From the NCBI RefSeq assembly GCF_003591035.1, contig NZ_QYUO01000002.1:806001-870000 (forward strand): a stretch of DNA of 64,000 bases. Direction: 5' to 3'. This document shows, piece after piece, positions 52,664-62,112 of this stretch. The number at the start of each line of letters is the position of its first letter. The first letter of the stretch is position 1. Below the pieces are notes generated by a model. The model made no database searches. It had not been told where the DNA came from and worked only from the letters and a program-made list of their open reading frames with translations. Made by a program: the position numbers and the translations under genes. This stretch comes from Noviherbaspirillum saxi (GTDB lineage: Bacteria; Pseudomonadota; Gammaproteobacteria; Burkholderiales; Burkholderiaceae_D).

Positions 52664-53469
52664 CGCTCTCTGTGCCTGTTGAGACTACTAATTTTCGCGT
52701 CGACATCGATGAACAGGGAATTGCCCACCTTGTGTTTCTGCCAGTTGGCGGAATGCCCGTCACCGATGCACGCGGCCATGCCGCGCTTGCGGACATCTGG
52801 TCAACACTGTCTGCCCATCCTCAAGTGAAAGCGATCCTGGTACGCAGCGAAGGCAAGGCATTCTGCGCCGGCGGCGAGTTGGCCATGGTCGATGAAATGC
52901 TGGTATCCGAAGCAGCGCGCCAGCGTGTGATGCGGGAAGCGCGCGACATCGTGCGCGGCATGATCAATTGCTCCAAGCCTATCGTTTCGGCGATCAATGG
53001 CGCGGCGGTCGGCGCGGGTCTTGCGGTAGCCTTGCTTGCCGATATTTCGGTTGCGGCACGGAATGCCAAGCTCATCGACGGACACACCAAACTGGGCGTT
53101 GCCGCCGGCGACCATGCGGTAATCATCTGGCCCCTGCTTTGCGGGATGGCCAAAGCCAAGTACTACCTCATGCTGTGCGAAACCGTCACTGGTGAAGAAG
53201 CCGAGCGCATCGGTCTGGTAAGCCGGGTCGTCGATGCAGAGCAACTGCAGGCCGACGCATTGCAAATCGCACGGCGGCTGGCGGTCGGGAGCCGGTCGGC
53301 GCTTGAAGGGACCAAGCGCTCGCTGAACCATTGGCTGCACGCCGCCTGGCCGGCGTTTGAAGCCTCTCTCGCTGCCGAAATGATGGACTTCAGCCAGGCG
53401 GATGCAAGGGAAGGCGTCGCAGCGATCAAGGAAAAGCGCGCACCCGATTTCAACAGGGCTTCTGTATGA
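52660..53469 (+). CDS. enoyl-CoA hydratase/isomerase family protein
   Basis: A 269-residue crotonase with [14 protein letters not shown] and [19 protein letters not shown]. It overlaps paaH by 4 bp (ATGA). Together with the first crotonase it could provide isomerase and hydratase for cis-3,4-dehydroadipyl-CoA. The second Glu of the hydratase pair is not obvious ([10 protein letters not shown] in the region), which leans toward isomerase. The subfamily cannot be fixed by eye. Confidence 0.85.
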   Translation: MTLSVPVETTNFRVDIDEQGIAHLVFLPVGGMPVTDARGHAALADIWSTLSAHPQVKAILVRSEGKAFCAGGELAMVDEMLVSEAARQRVMREARDIVRGMINCSKPIVSAINGAAVGAGLAVALLADISVAARNAKLIDGHTKLGVAAGDHAVIIWPLLCGMAKAKYYLMLCETVTGEEAERIGLVSRVVDAEQLQADALQIARRLAVGSRSALEGTKRSLNHWLHAAWPAFEASLAAEMMDFSQADAREGVAAIKEKRAPDFNRASV

Positions 53470-53921
53470 AGTTTGCCGAAATCACGACAGGCCGCCGGTT
53501 CACGCTCGGGCCAATTACCGTCGCAGAAGAAGAGGTGATCGCATTCGCCGAGCAATATGACGACCAGTGGTTCCATACCGATCCGCAGCGCGCTGAAGAT
53601 GGACCGTTCCGTGGTCTGATCGCAAGCGGATGGCATACCTGCGCACTGGCGATGCGGCTTGTTTCGCGCGGCATCCTTAATGGTTCCGAATCGTATGCAT
53701 CGCCCGGACTGACCTATGTATGTTGGCCGAAACCGGTGCGGCCGGGAGATACGCTGACGCTCGAAATCGTGGTTCACGAAGCGCGGATCTCGGCGTCCAG
53801 GCCATGGCTGGGAATCGTGCGTTGGCAATGGCGCATGCTCAATCAGTCAGGCCTGGAGGTGCTTGACCTGGAGGCGACAAGCATGTTCAAGATCGGAAAC
53901 GAGGCGAGCGCTTCCCACTAA
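53466..53921 (+). CDS. MaoC-like (R)-specific hydratase family protein
   Basis: A 151-residue hotdog-fold protein with the MaoC site YDDQWFHTDP (31-40, Asp32/Asp33 and His37) and GLIASGWHT. These proteins hydrate trans-2-enoyl-CoAs or act on related dicarboxyl thioesters. Start overlaps the previous stop, making it the last of four coupled genes. A thiolase needed to finish the pathway is absent from the window. Confidence 0.88.
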   Translation: MKFAEITTGRRFTLGPITVAEEEVIAFAEQYDDQWFHTDPQRAEDGPFRGLIASGWHTCALAMRLVSRGILNGSESYASPGLTYVCWPKPVRPGDTLTLEIVVHEARISASRPWLGIVRWQWRMLNQSGLEVLDLEATSMFKIGNEASASH

Positions 53922-53956
53922 TCCGATGCCGTGTCGCTCGCAGCTGCGTCTGCGGT

Positions 53957-54880
53957 TTACTCTTCGTCTATTACCCCGAATCGTTCTACAAGATAATCAA
54001 CCAGCGTACGGACCGAAGGAAGTAAGCCGCGCCTCGTTGGGAATACTGCATGAATGATTTCCCGGCGTGGCGCCCACCCCGGAACGACCCGCACTAGCGA
54101 CCCATCGGCTAGTTGGTCACACACCATGAGAAACGGAAGTTGCACAATGCCGACGCCTGCCAGGGCCGAGGTCCGTAACGCGATCATGTCCGTCGTCACA
54201 AAACGAGGCACGTGGTGCACCGTGGCCTGCGCATCGTTCGGCCCGTACAGCGTCCAATTGTGGCTCTGCTGTGCTATCCCAAGACCGAGACTCGGCCAGC
54301 CATTCAGTTCAGCAGGCGAAACTGGAAAACCTCGCTGCTGAATGAGCATAGGGCTGGCGATCAGGCAATGGCCGCGATCCGCCAGGACGCGCATCACCAG
54401 ATCACTGTCTTGCAACGGCGGCGGACGTACGCGGATGGCGATATCCACCGCTTCACTCACGACATCGACACTCCGGTTGGTAGCCTCCAGATGAACGGTG
54501 ATTTGCGGATAACGTGTCATGAAGTCAGCCAACATCGATCCGACATGCACGTGTAGCAGCGCGACCGGGCAGGTCACGCGGATAACGCCACGTGGTTCAG
54601 CCCGTGAAGCATCGATGACGTCTTGCGCGGCCTCGGCTTCCACCAGCATCGCCTTACAGTGGTCATAGTAGGACCGTCCTATTTCCGTCACGGCAAAACG
54701 GCGCGTCGATCTCTGGATCAGGCGAATGCCCAGCCGCTCTTCCAGCATCGCGATACGGCGGCTGAGTTTCGATTTCGGCATGCCCAACGCCCTGCCAGCT
54801 GGGGCAAAGCCTCCGTGATCCACGGCTTGGACAAAGTAGAACAAGTCGTTCAGGTCCTGCATTGCCGCTCCATCGTTCAA
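53957..54880 (-). CDS. LysR-family transcriptional regulator (CrgA-like)
   Basis: A 307-residue LysR regulator with HTH at about 6-65 (LNDLFYFVQAVDHGGFAPAG, MPKSKLSRRIAMLEERLG) and an effector domain to about 295. It is convergent with the MaoC gene and divergent from the pirin gene, which it probably controls along with ycaC; the shared 102-bp gap would hold the site. Such LysR-pirin pairs are common in proteobacteria. Confidence 0.9.
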   Translation of the reverse strand: MNDGAAMQDLNDLFYFVQAVDHGGFAPAGRALGMPKSKLSRRIAMLEERLGIRLIQRSTRRFAVTEIGRSYYDHCKAMLVEAEAAQDVIDASRAEPRGVIRVTCPVALLHVHVGSMLADFMTRYPQITVHLEATNRSVDVVSEAVDIAIRVRPPPLQDSDLVMRVLADRGHCLIASPMLIQQRGFPVSPAELNGWPSLGLGIAQQSHNWTLYGPNDAQATVHHVPRFVTTDMIALRTSALAGVGIVQLPFLMVCDQLADGSLVRVVPGWAPRREIIHAVFPTRRGLLPSVRTLVDYLVERFGVIDEE

Positions 54881-54982
54881 AAAATGGGACTCTTATACTC
54901 AATTTTGCAGTCTACACCGCGATTAGTTTAGAAACTATGCTTCCTCCATCGACGCGATCAACCGATCTCTCAGGAGAGCAGT

Positions 54983-55849
54983 ATGAAAAAAATTCTTGGT
55001 GTCTACAGCGCGCCCCGTCCCCATTGGGTCGGCGATGGCTTTCCGGTGCGCTCCTTGTTCTCTTACAACAGCCATGGGCAGCAGCTCAGTCCCTTCTTGC
55101 TGCTCGACTACGCCGGCCCGGCTGACTTCTTGCCCACGAACACGCCGCGTGGCGTGGGCCAACACCCGCATCGCGGTTTTGAGACCGTGACCATCGTCTA
55201 CAAAGGCGAGGTCGCACACCGCGACTCGACTGGCCAAGGCGGCGTTATCGGTCCCGGCGACGTGCAATGGATGACGGCCGGTGCCGGCATTCTTCACGAA
55301 GAATTTCACTCCCCGGCATTCAACCAATCGGGTGGCGCGCTTGAAATGGTGCAGCTTTGGGTGAACCTGCCTGCCAAGGACAAGATGAGCCCACCTGGCT
55401 ATCAGGCCATCCTCGACGGCAACATCCCTGCCGTTCCTCTGCCCAATGGCGCCGGCACCGTGCGGGTTATCGCGGGCGAGTTTGACGGACACTCCGGCCC
55501 GGCGCATACCCTCACGCCGATGAATGTCTGGGACCTGCGGTTGACACAGGGCAGCTTCAGCGCCCTGAAGTTACCCGAGTGGTGGACAGCTGCCCTCGTT
55601 GTTCTTCGCGGCACCGTGCAGGTAAACGGCAGCGCAATCGTCCGAGAAGCGCAGATGGTGGTGCTGGATCGTTCTGGCCAGGAACTCTCCATCGAAGCCA
55701 ACAGCGACGCGGTCGTCCTGCTGCTCAGTGGCGAACCGATTGACGAACCGATAGTGGGTCATGGGCCCTTCGTCATGAACAGCCAGCAAGAGATCCTGCA
55801 AGCGGTGACCGACTTCAACAGTGGCCAGTTCGGCCTGATGCCGCACTAG
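54983..55849 (+). CDS. pirin family protein
   Basis: A 288-residue bicupin with the metal ligands His61, His63 (QHPHRGFE), His105 and Glu107 (LHEEFHS), four of four conserved. Pirins bind Fe or Ni; some are quercetin dioxygenases, others respond to oxidative stress. It is followed by the YcaC hydrolase gene. The gene is divergent from a LysR gene. Confidence 0.92.
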   Translation: MKKILGVYSAPRPHWVGDGFPVRSLFSYNSHGQQLSPFLLLDYAGPADFLPTNTPRGVGQHPHRGFETVTIVYKGEVAHRDSTGQGGVIGPGDVQWMTAGAGILHEEFHSPAFNQSGGALEMVQLWVNLPAKDKMSPPGYQAILDGNIPAVPLPNGAGTVRVIAGEFDGHSGPAHTLTPMNVWDLRLTQGSFSALKLPEWWTAALVVLRGTVQVNGSAIVREAQMVVLDRSGQELSIEANSDAVVLLLSGEPIDEPIVGHGPFVMNSQQEILQAVTDFNSGQFGLMPH

Positions 55850-55923
55850 CTCCCGTCTGGCACCCCCTTTGGGCGGCCAGACATTCCGGTGCCTTGCACC
55901 ATCCAATCATCAAGGAGAAAACC

Positions 55924-56550
55924 ATGAGCAAGTCTTACGTTCGTCTCGATAAAAACAACGTCGCGGTTCTTCTGGTCGATCACCAGGCAGGCCTGTTGTC
56001 GTTGGTGCGCGATATTGAGCCCGACAAGTTCAAGAACAACGTGCTGGCCCTGGCTGATTTGGCCAAGTACTTCAAGTTGCCCACCATCCTCACCACCAGC
56101 TTTGAAACCGGTCCCAATGGGCCATTGGTACCTGAACTGAAGGAGCAATTTCCCGAAGCGCCCTACATCGCCCGTCCAGGCAACATCAACGCCTGGGATA
56201 ACGAAGATTTCGTCAAAGCCGTGAAGGCGACCGGGAAGAAACAACTCCTGATCGCCGGGGTGGTCACCGAGGTGTGTGTGGCGTTCCCTGCATTGTCCGC
56301 ACTGGAAGCGGGCTATGACGTATTCGTCGTCTCCGACGCGTCGGGCACCTTCAACGAAGTGACGCGCCAGGCTGCGTGGGATCGCATGTCGCAGGCGGGT
56401 GCGCAATTGATGACATGGTTCGGAGTCGCCTGCGAGCTGCACCGCGACTGGAGAAACGACGTTGAAGGTCTGGCGGCACTGTTCTCCAATCACATCCCGG
56501 ACTACCGCAACCTGATCACCAGCTACAGCACCCTGGCAGACAAAAAATAA
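55924..56550 (+). CDS. ycaC: isochorismatase-fold hydrolase YcaC
   Basis: A 208-residue protein very close, as I recall it, to E. coli YcaC (also 208 residues). It has Asp19 (LLVDHQ) and Cys118 (VTEVCVAFP). Where the second paralogue has Lys (ARKG) this one has ARPG. YcaC is an octameric hydrolase of uncertain substrate. AAGGAG precedes the ATG; an in-frame ATG ten codons earlier is ignored. Tandem with a divergent paralogue and downstream of pirin. Confidence 0.9.
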   Translation: MSKSYVRLDKNNVAVLLVDHQAGLLSLVRDIEPDKFKNNVLALADLAKYFKLPTILTTSFETGPNGPLVPELKEQFPEAPYIARPGNINAWDNEDFVKAVKATGKKQLLIAGVVTEVCVAFPALSALEAGYDVFVVSDASGTFNEVTRQAAWDRMSQAGAQLMTWFGVACELHRDWRNDVEGLAALFSNHIPDYRNLITSYSTLADKK

Positions 56551-56776
56551 GCTCGTACCACGATGCTGGGACGAATCGCTAGAGCAGTTTCATCCTGACT
56601 TGCCAGGCGAGGCCGAGGCGATTTGCCTGTGGAACAAGGCGCGGCGACGCGACATGGCGAGCCATGGCAAGGAGTCGCAACGCCGTGCCGCGGGCAAAGC
56701 GTCCGGCATCGACGGCACAGTCAGGGTGAAATTGCTCTGATATCGATCCCAGTGTTTCACTTAAAGGAATTTAATC

Positions 56777-57454
56777 ATGACTATTCCAGCCAACTTCAAC
56801 GGTCAACGCCCTGTCATCGACGCGAACGATTCGGTCATGCTGCTGATCGACCATCAAAGCGGTCTGTTCCAGACTATCGGCGACATGCCCATGACGGAGC
56901 TGCGCGCACGCGCCGCCGCACTCGCCAAGATGGCCACGCTGTCTAAGTTACCGGTCATCACGACAGCATCCGTACCGCAAGGCCCCAATGGTCCGCTGAT
57001 CCCGGAGATCCATGAAAACGCACCGCATGCCAAGTACGTGGCGCGCAAGGGCGAAATCAACGCCTGGGATAATCCGGATTTCGTGGCGGCCGTCAAGGAG
57101 ACCGGTCGCAAGACGCTCATCATTGCCGGTACTATCACCAGTGTTTGCATGGCCTTTCCGGCCATTAGCGCGGTCGCTGAGGGCTACAAGGTGTTCGCAG
57201 TGGTCGACGCCTCCGGCACCTACAGCAAGATGGCGCAGGAGATCACGCTCGCCCGAGTCGTCCAGGCCGGTGTTGTGCCGATGGATACGGCTGCCGTCGC
57301 GTCCGAGCTGCAAAAGACCTGGAACCGCGACGATGCCCGAGAGTGGGCGCAGGTCTATACCAAAATCTTCCCGGCCTACCAGTTGCTAATTGAGAGCTAC
57401 GCCAAGGCGCAGGACGTGGTGACGAATAAGGAGGCATTGGATTCAACTCGCTGA
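56777..57454 (+). CDS. isochorismatase-family cysteine hydrolase, YcaC paralogue
   Basis: A 225-residue protein with the family triad candidates Asp25 (LLIDHQ), Lys91 ([11 protein letters not shown]) and Cys124 (TSVCMAFP). It shares INAWDN, GPNGPL and the C-terminal order with the preceding ycaC but differs in many other places, so it is an old duplicate. AAAGGA precedes the ATG. A stem-loop follows the stop. Confidence 0.88.
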   Translation: MTIPANFNGQRPVIDANDSVMLLIDHQSGLFQTIGDMPMTELRARAAALAKMATLSKLPVITTASVPQGPNGPLIPEIHENAPHAKYVARKGEINAWDNPDFVAAVKETGRKTLIIAGTITSVCMAFPAISAVAEGYKVFAVVDASGTYSKMAQEITLARVVQAGVVPMDTAAVASELQKTWNRDDAREWAQVYTKIFPAYQLLIESYAKAQDVVTNKEALDSTR

Positions 57455-57477
57455 GTCCCGGCTTATTGTCCTTATCC

Positions 57478-57510
57478 ATGCCACCCGGAGCGTTTCCAAC
57501 CGGGTGGCAT
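57478..57510 (+). terminator. strong hairpin after the YcaC paralogue
   Basis: ATGCCACCCGG and CCGGGTGGCAT are perfect 11-bp arms around an 11-base loop, 23 bp after the stop. No T-run follows. It could end or protect the transcript. It covers the first codons of the small open frame that follows. Confidence 0.5.
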
Positions 57511-57777
57511 TACTACGTCAACGAGACTAACCATTCACTGCAACTCGTCGCCGGTGACATGTTCAAGGACGCAGGAGTCGATTTGCGCTCAATTCTTTCA
57601 CCGCTATTCCCTCATGAATTAAAAGCCCTAATTGAGGCCCTTCAAAGAGACATGAAAGCAGAGCTCGCTCTAGCGATCAAGGACCACGAATGGGCCGACT
57701 ATCATCGTATGAATGCTCGAATGAGCATGAGAATATTGGAAACGCTGCAGGCCCGGGCTACCGGCAAGGATGTGTAA
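57478..57777 (+). CDS. hypothetical small protein
   Basis: A possible 99-residue protein, unrecognised. It has a helix-forming C-terminal half (about 45-95) with mixed charges. The first ATG lies in the left arm of a hairpin, so translation might begin instead at a later in-frame ATG (MFKDAGVDLRS, 57559). No good ribosome site is visible for either. It may be a real small gene or a chance frame. Confidence 0.35.
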   Translation: MPPGAFPTGWHYYVNETNHSLQLVAGDMFKDAGVDLRSILSPLFPHELKALIEALQRDMKAELALAIKDHEWADYHRMNARMSMRILETLQARATGKDV

Positions 57778-57935
57778 GGGAAGAGCGGGAGAATCATACG
57801 CTTGCATTTTCACCAGATGGCCGTTGGTGGCCGTGGTGCGGGAGCTGCGTCCCTGCCTGAGGCAGCTCGGCCATGCGGGGCCGATGCGGCCGTCGGAACC
57901 AGGGCGCCCCATCCTGTGGAGCAGGCGTGAAGATG

Positions 57936-58913
57936 TCAGGCGCCCAACATGCCCTCGAGGCGCCGGCGGATTAGACTCTCCGCTTCTGCCATGATCCGGT
58001 CGATGAGTTCCTTGACCGTGGGCACATCGCGGATGAGGCCGGCCACCATCCCGCAAGACCAGGCTCCCGCATTCATCTCGCCTTCCTTCATGATACGTGG
58101 GTAGACACCGGCCACCTCGGGTGCGATGTCCTCGAACTTTAACAAGGCGCCCAGGCTGCGCTCCTTTCCCAGCAGGCGTTCCACTGCGGTATTGGTGAGC
58201 ACCCGTTCCGTGTTGCGAAGCGGCCGCATAACGAGACGGGTATCAAGTTCGCTCGCCGCTATCAGAGCATGCTTGACGTTTTCGTGCACAGGCGCTTCCT
58301 TGGTAGCGATAAAACGCGTGCCCATGTTCATGCCTTCCGCACCCAGCGCCAGCGCGGCCACCAGTGAACGGCCATCAGCCATTCCGCCCGAGGCAACAAA
58401 TGGAATGCGTAGCTCTTCGGCCGCTCGCGGCAGCAGGATGAAATTCGGCACATCATCTTCGCCAGGGTGGCCACCGCATTCGAAGCCATCGACGCTCACG
58501 GCGTCGCATCCTATGGTCTCGGCCTTCAGCGCGTGGCGTACGGAGGTGCACTTATGGATCACTTTGATGCCGGCCTCCTTGAGCGGAGCCAGCCACTTCT
58601 GCGGATTATTGCCTGCTGTCTCGACCACTTTCACGCCGCCCTCGATAATGGCTTTGATGTAGCCCGGATAGTCAGGCTGGGTGACTGCGGGCAGAAAGGT
58701 CAGATTCACGCCAAATGGCCTGTCCGTCATCTCCCTGCAGCGGCGGATTTCGCCGGCCAGTGCGGAAGGAGTACGCTGGGTCAGTCCCGTGATAATGCCC
58801 AGCCCGCCGGCGTTTGATACCGCGGCGGCGAGTTCCGCATAGCCGACATAGTGCATGCCGCCCTGGATGATGGGATGCTGGATGCCCAACAGTTCTGTGA
58901 TCCGAGTCTTCAT
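57936..58913 (-). CDS. NADH:quinone reductase, PA1024-like (nitronate monooxygenase superfamily)
   Basis: A 325-residue FMN TIM-barrel protein. It starts MKTRITELLGIQHPIIQGGM and has PFGVNLTFLP, HKCTSVRHALKAE, GFECGGHPGEDD (143-154) and GTRFIATKEAP. These segments follow Pseudomonas PA1024, which was renamed from nitronate monooxygenase to an NADH:quinone reductase. AGGGGGAACC precedes the chosen ATG. The gene is divergent from a crotonase-GST-isomerase operon. Confidence 0.85.
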   Translation of the reverse strand: MKTRITELLGIQHPIIQGGMHYVGYAELAAAVSNAGGLGIITGLTQRTPSALAGEIRRCREMTDRPFGVNLTFLPAVTQPDYPGYIKAIIEGGVKVVETAGNNPQKWLAPLKEAGIKVIHKCTSVRHALKAETIGCDAVSVDGFECGGHPGEDDVPNFILLPRAAEELRIPFVASGGMADGRSLVAALALGAEGMNMGTRFIATKEAPVHENVKHALIAASELDTRLVMRPLRNTERVLTNTAVERLLGKERSLGALLKFEDIAPEVAGVYPRIMKEGEMNAGAWSCGMVAGLIRDVPTVKELIDRIMAEAESLIRRRLEGMLGA

Positions 58914-59095
58914 GGTTCCCCCTACCGAAATGGTTTTCACCGAGACCGCGCAAAGTTCGCTCCCAGTGCCTCACGGCGAGCGATTGTACAAACCGTTCTA
59001 ACGCAGGCTTGTCGTTGCAATGACATTAAACCGGTCATGCGCCTGCTAATCTGGGTTTGCAACCGTTTGGGTTGCCCAACCTTCAAGGAGACAAC

Positions 59096-59869
59096 ATGGC
59101 ATGGGATATCGAAGTGGTGAATGAATGCGCCATTGTGCGGATGAACACCAACAAAGTGAACGTGCAGAACGATCGTTTTTTCGCCGATCTTCATGCAGCC
59201 TTTGACCGGCTCGAGTGCGAGTTCAATGCCTTGCCGGTTGTGCTGACCGGTCAGGGTGATGTGTTCTCTGCCGGCATCGACTTTCAGTACAGCTTTGACA
59301 TCTTCGGCAGTGGCAGCGAGGACAATATTCGTAGCTGGTATCGGGCATACCGCGAGACCAACCTCCGCATCTTTCAGTACCCGAGGCCGACCGTGGCGGC
59401 CATGAACGGCCATGCCATGGCCGGTGGACTCATTACAGCACTTGACTGCGATTTTCGGATTGCGGCAAGGAAACCGGTAAGGTTCGGACTCAACGAGGTG
59501 CCGATTGGCATTCCGATGCCGGCGGCATATGTTGAGATCATCAAGTACGCTCTCGGTGACCAGGTCGCAGCGCTGACAACTCTGCGCGGCAAGCTGTACG
59601 AACTCGATGAGGCAGCACGTCTAGGCTTCTTCCATGAAGTCGTCGAGCCGGACAAGCTGCTCACGACCGCAATCAGTTATGCGCGATGCATCACACCTGA
59701 CTGCAACACCGCGTATGCAATGTCCAAGAAGGCTCTGCAGGATAGCGTGTTGAGACAGATCGAAGAGCGAACAGGTGTCCTCGATGAATGCCTGCCCGCG
59801 GGCATGAGCGATGAGGGGAACCGGCGCGCGCAGGATCGCCGCAGGCAAGAAATCATGCACAAGAGGTAG
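59096..59869 (+). CDS. enoyl-CoA hydratase/isomerase family protein
   Basis: A 257-residue crotonase with GDVFSAGIDFQYSFD and MNGHAMAGGLITALDCDF. Acidic residues expected for hydration are not obvious in the NEVPIGIPMP region. AAGGAGACAAC precedes the ATG at MAWDIE. It leads a three-gene operon with a GST and an HCCA-isomerase-like protein, an uncommon combination. Acting on a CoA thioester of an aromatic breakdown product is inference. Confidence 0.82.
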   Translation: MAWDIEVVNECAIVRMNTNKVNVQNDRFFADLHAAFDRLECEFNALPVVLTGQGDVFSAGIDFQYSFDIFGSGSEDNIRSWYRAYRETNLRIFQYPRPTVAAMNGHAMAGGLITALDCDFRIAARKPVRFGLNEVPIGIPMPAAYVEIIKYALGDQVAALTTLRGKLYELDEAARLGFFHEVVEPDKLLTTAISYARCITPDCNTAYAMSKKALQDSVLRQIEERTGVLDECLPAGMSDEGNRRAQDRRRQEIMHKR

Positions 59870-59879
59870 GAGGAAGCTC

Positions 59880-60560
59880 ATGATCGACCTCTACAGTTGG
59901 CCGGCTCCAAACGGGCACAAGGTGCAGATCCTGGTGGAGGAATTGGGAATCCCCTATCGCCTCTTCCCCATTGACATCACCAGCGGCGCTCAACACGAGG
60001 CAAGCTACCGGGCAATCAACCCCAATGGAAAAATTCCAGCAATCGTGGACCACGCCCCGCTGGACGGCGGCGAACCCATCACGGTATTTGAGACGGGTGC
60101 CATCATGCTGTACTTGGCGGAAAAGGAAAACCGCTTTCTTCCCGGAGAGCCGCGGCAACGCAATGAAGTCCTCCAGTGGCTGTTCTGGCAAGTGGGCGGG
60201 TTGGGTCCGATGATGGGGCAGGCGCAGCACTTCTTTCGCTACGCTTCGGAACCCGTGCCATACGCAATTGCGAGATACCAGAACGAAACTAGGCGTCTGC
60301 TGAAGGTGTTGGATGACCGGTTGAAAGGCAGGGAGTACGTCTGCGGAGCGTATTCGATCGCAGACATGGCCTGTTTTCCCTGGGTTCGCATCCACAAGCT
60401 CACTGGCGTCGCTTTGGACGAGTTCCCTCGCGTACAGGAATGGTACGGGCGTGTGCGCAACCGCGCCGCTGTAGGTCGCGGACTGGATCTTCTTCGGGAG
60501 CGCTGGGTGGACGTGACTACCTCGGACCAGGCAAAGCAAAATCTCTTTCGCACAACATAG
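59880..60560 (+). CDS. glutathione S-transferase, YfcG/Ure2-like
   Basis: A 226-residue GST with a thioredoxin-like N-terminal domain (SWPAPNGHKVQILVEELG, NPNGKIPAIVDH, VFETGAIMLYLAEK) and a helical C-terminal domain ending near residue 215. The PNGxKVxI motif is that of the Nu/YfcG group, which has disulfide reductase or conjugating activity. AGGAGGAAGCTC precedes the ATG, 10 bp after the crotonase. It could supply glutathione chemistry to the next enzyme. Confidence 0.88.
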   Translation: MIDLYSWPAPNGHKVQILVEELGIPYRLFPIDITSGAQHEASYRAINPNGKIPAIVDHAPLDGGEPITVFETGAIMLYLAEKENRFLPGEPRQRNEVLQWLFWQVGGLGPMMGQAQHFFRYASEPVPYAIARYQNETRRLLKVLDDRLKGREYVCGAYSIADMACFPWVRIHKLTGVALDEFPRVQEWYGRVRNRAAVGRGLDLLRERWVDVTTSDQAKQNLFRTT

Positions 60561-60566
60561 CCGAAC

Positions 60567-61184
60567 ATGATGACCGAACAGAACGACCAAATTGTGGATG
60601 CGTTCATCGATCTGCGCAGCCCCTATTCCTACCTCGCCCTGAAGCCAGCCCGATTGTTGGCTCAACGCACCGGCGTCACTTTCAACTGGTGGCCGTATAT
60701 TACGGACTTCCGCTCAGCTTATGGCGGAGAGGTAGAACAGCGCACGAGCCGCGACATTGCTAAGGTGAAGTATCTGTATATGGATTGCCGAAGACTGGCG
60801 AAACTTCAGGGGCTGACGATCCGAAGCACGACAAAGCTTTGGGATTCCACCCTGGCCAGCCAGGCACTCCTGTTTGCCAAATCCAGGAACCGCCTCTGGG
60901 AGTTCTGCGACCCGCTTTTGGCGGAGTTTTGGCGGCGGGAATTCGATCTCGAATCAAAGGAACAACTCGACGAGGCGCTTGCCAACGCGGGCCTGGATGT
61001 CAATGAGTGGCACCAATACCGGGCGGAAGACGCCGAGAGTGACTTTGCCGCAGCCTCGGAGCGCGCCGAGCTACTTGGTGTCTTTGGTGCGCCAACCTTT
61101 GTCTACCGTGGCGAGCTGTTTTGGGGTGGGGACAGGCTGGACCTGCTGGCCGCCACTATCTCAGCTTCGTCGACATCAGAATGA
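60567..61184 (+). CDS. 2-hydroxychromene-2-carboxylate isomerase family (DsbA/kappa GST fold)
   Basis: A 205-residue protein with the HCCA isomerase hallmarks: IDLRSPYSYLALKPA at the N-terminus (Ser18 in the place that activates glutathione) and GVFGAPTFVYRGELFWGGDRL at the end. NahD-type enzymes use glutathione in naphthalene degradation. No naphthalene genes are present here, so another aromatic or quinone substrate is likely. It starts 6 bp after the GST gene. Confidence 0.87.
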   Translation: MMTEQNDQIVDAFIDLRSPYSYLALKPARLLAQRTGVTFNWWPYITDFRSAYGGEVEQRTSRDIAKVKYLYMDCRRLAKLQGLTIRSTTKLWDSTLASQALLFAKSRNRLWEFCDPLLAEFWRREFDLESKEQLDEALANAGLDVNEWHQYRAEDAESDFAAASERAELLGVFGAPTFVYRGELFWGGDRLDLLAATISASSTSE

Positions 61185-61282
61185 AAGAACCCGGCAACGG
61201 ACCGAGTATCAAGCAGCGACCAGGCCCGAGATCGGGGCTACCCGGAAATGATGCCAATGTACGAGCTCCTTGACCTTCTGCT

Positions 61283-62029
61283 CTACCGCGACACCGACCG
61301 CCGGCCGTCGCAAAGGCCTTGGGTTTCTTCCTTGGCGAAATTTCGGAGACGCGACAAATAAACGACCAAACATCCCTTGCGAGCTTCGGTGTGGACGAGT
61401 CCAAGGCGGTTGAACAGGCTGAGAGCTACATTCACCCGCTGCCGGGAGAGACCCGATATCAACGCCAGCTCGTGCTGCGAGATCAAGATCTCCTGTGTGT
61501 CGTCACCCTGGCTATCTGTCAGCATCAGGAGCGCCCTTGCGACGCGCGTTTCAGGCCCGCGCAGACGAGATGCTTCCAGCATACCGACGAAGATCCCCAT
61601 GCGAGCATTCATGATGTCACACAAGAAATGGTTGAACTCAATGGATGACTGGCGCAGCTTTTCAAACGTCTTCGCAGGAACAAGGCAGATGTGAGCTGAG
61701 GTGAGCGAGCGGAGATGGTACTGTCGCATTTCCTTCTTCAGCAACGATCCTTCGCCGCCCCATTCGCCCTCTCGCAAGCAATACAAGGTGGTCTCGGCTC
61801 CATCAGCCCCGACGACATACATCTGCAGGATACCGTGCATGAGACCATACCAGTGGGTACTGGGCTCACCCGCTCGAGCAATGTATTCTCCAGCGGCGGC
61901 TTTCCGCTCGACTGCCGTCTCTAGGGTCAGCGAACGCAGCTCCGCCGGTAGTGCACGGTACCACTCCCACCTCTCCAGGAATTCGGGCAAGCTGGTGGCC
62001 GGCACTTGTTCCGTTGTCTGCATGTTCAT
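61283..62029 (-). CDS. Crp/Fnr-family transcriptional regulator
   Basis: A 248-residue protein: cyclic-nucleotide-binding-like domain (about 40-150) and a winged HTH (SQHELALISGLSRQRVNVALS, about 188-208). No Fnr cysteine cluster is visible, so it is of the CRP-like class with unknown effector. It is convergent with the crotonase-GST-isomerase operon and may regulate it or panB. Confidence 0.88.
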   Translation of the reverse strand: MNMQTTEQVPATSLPEFLERWEWYRALPAELRSLTLETAVERKAAAGEYIARAGEPSTHWYGLMHGILQMYVVGADGAETTLYCLREGEWGGEGSLLKKEMRQYHLRSLTSAHICLVPAKTFEKLRQSSIEFNHFLCDIMNARMGIFVGMLEASRLRGPETRVARALLMLTDSQGDDTQEILISQHELALISGLSRQRVNVALSLFNRLGLVHTEARKGCLVVYLSRLRNFAKEETQGLCDGRRSVSR

Positions 62030-62112
62030 TGGGCGTAATGTTCAATTTTTACAACAGTGTAACGCCGTGCCCGCCGGTATTCAACGTTCGAGACTTCTAC
62101 TCTCAGAACCGC

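Noticed and set aside
57936..58913. Annotation as nitronate monooxygenase
   Set aside because: Segments such as GFECGGHPGEDD follow the PA1024 NADH:quinone reductase group rather than true nitronate monooxygenases.
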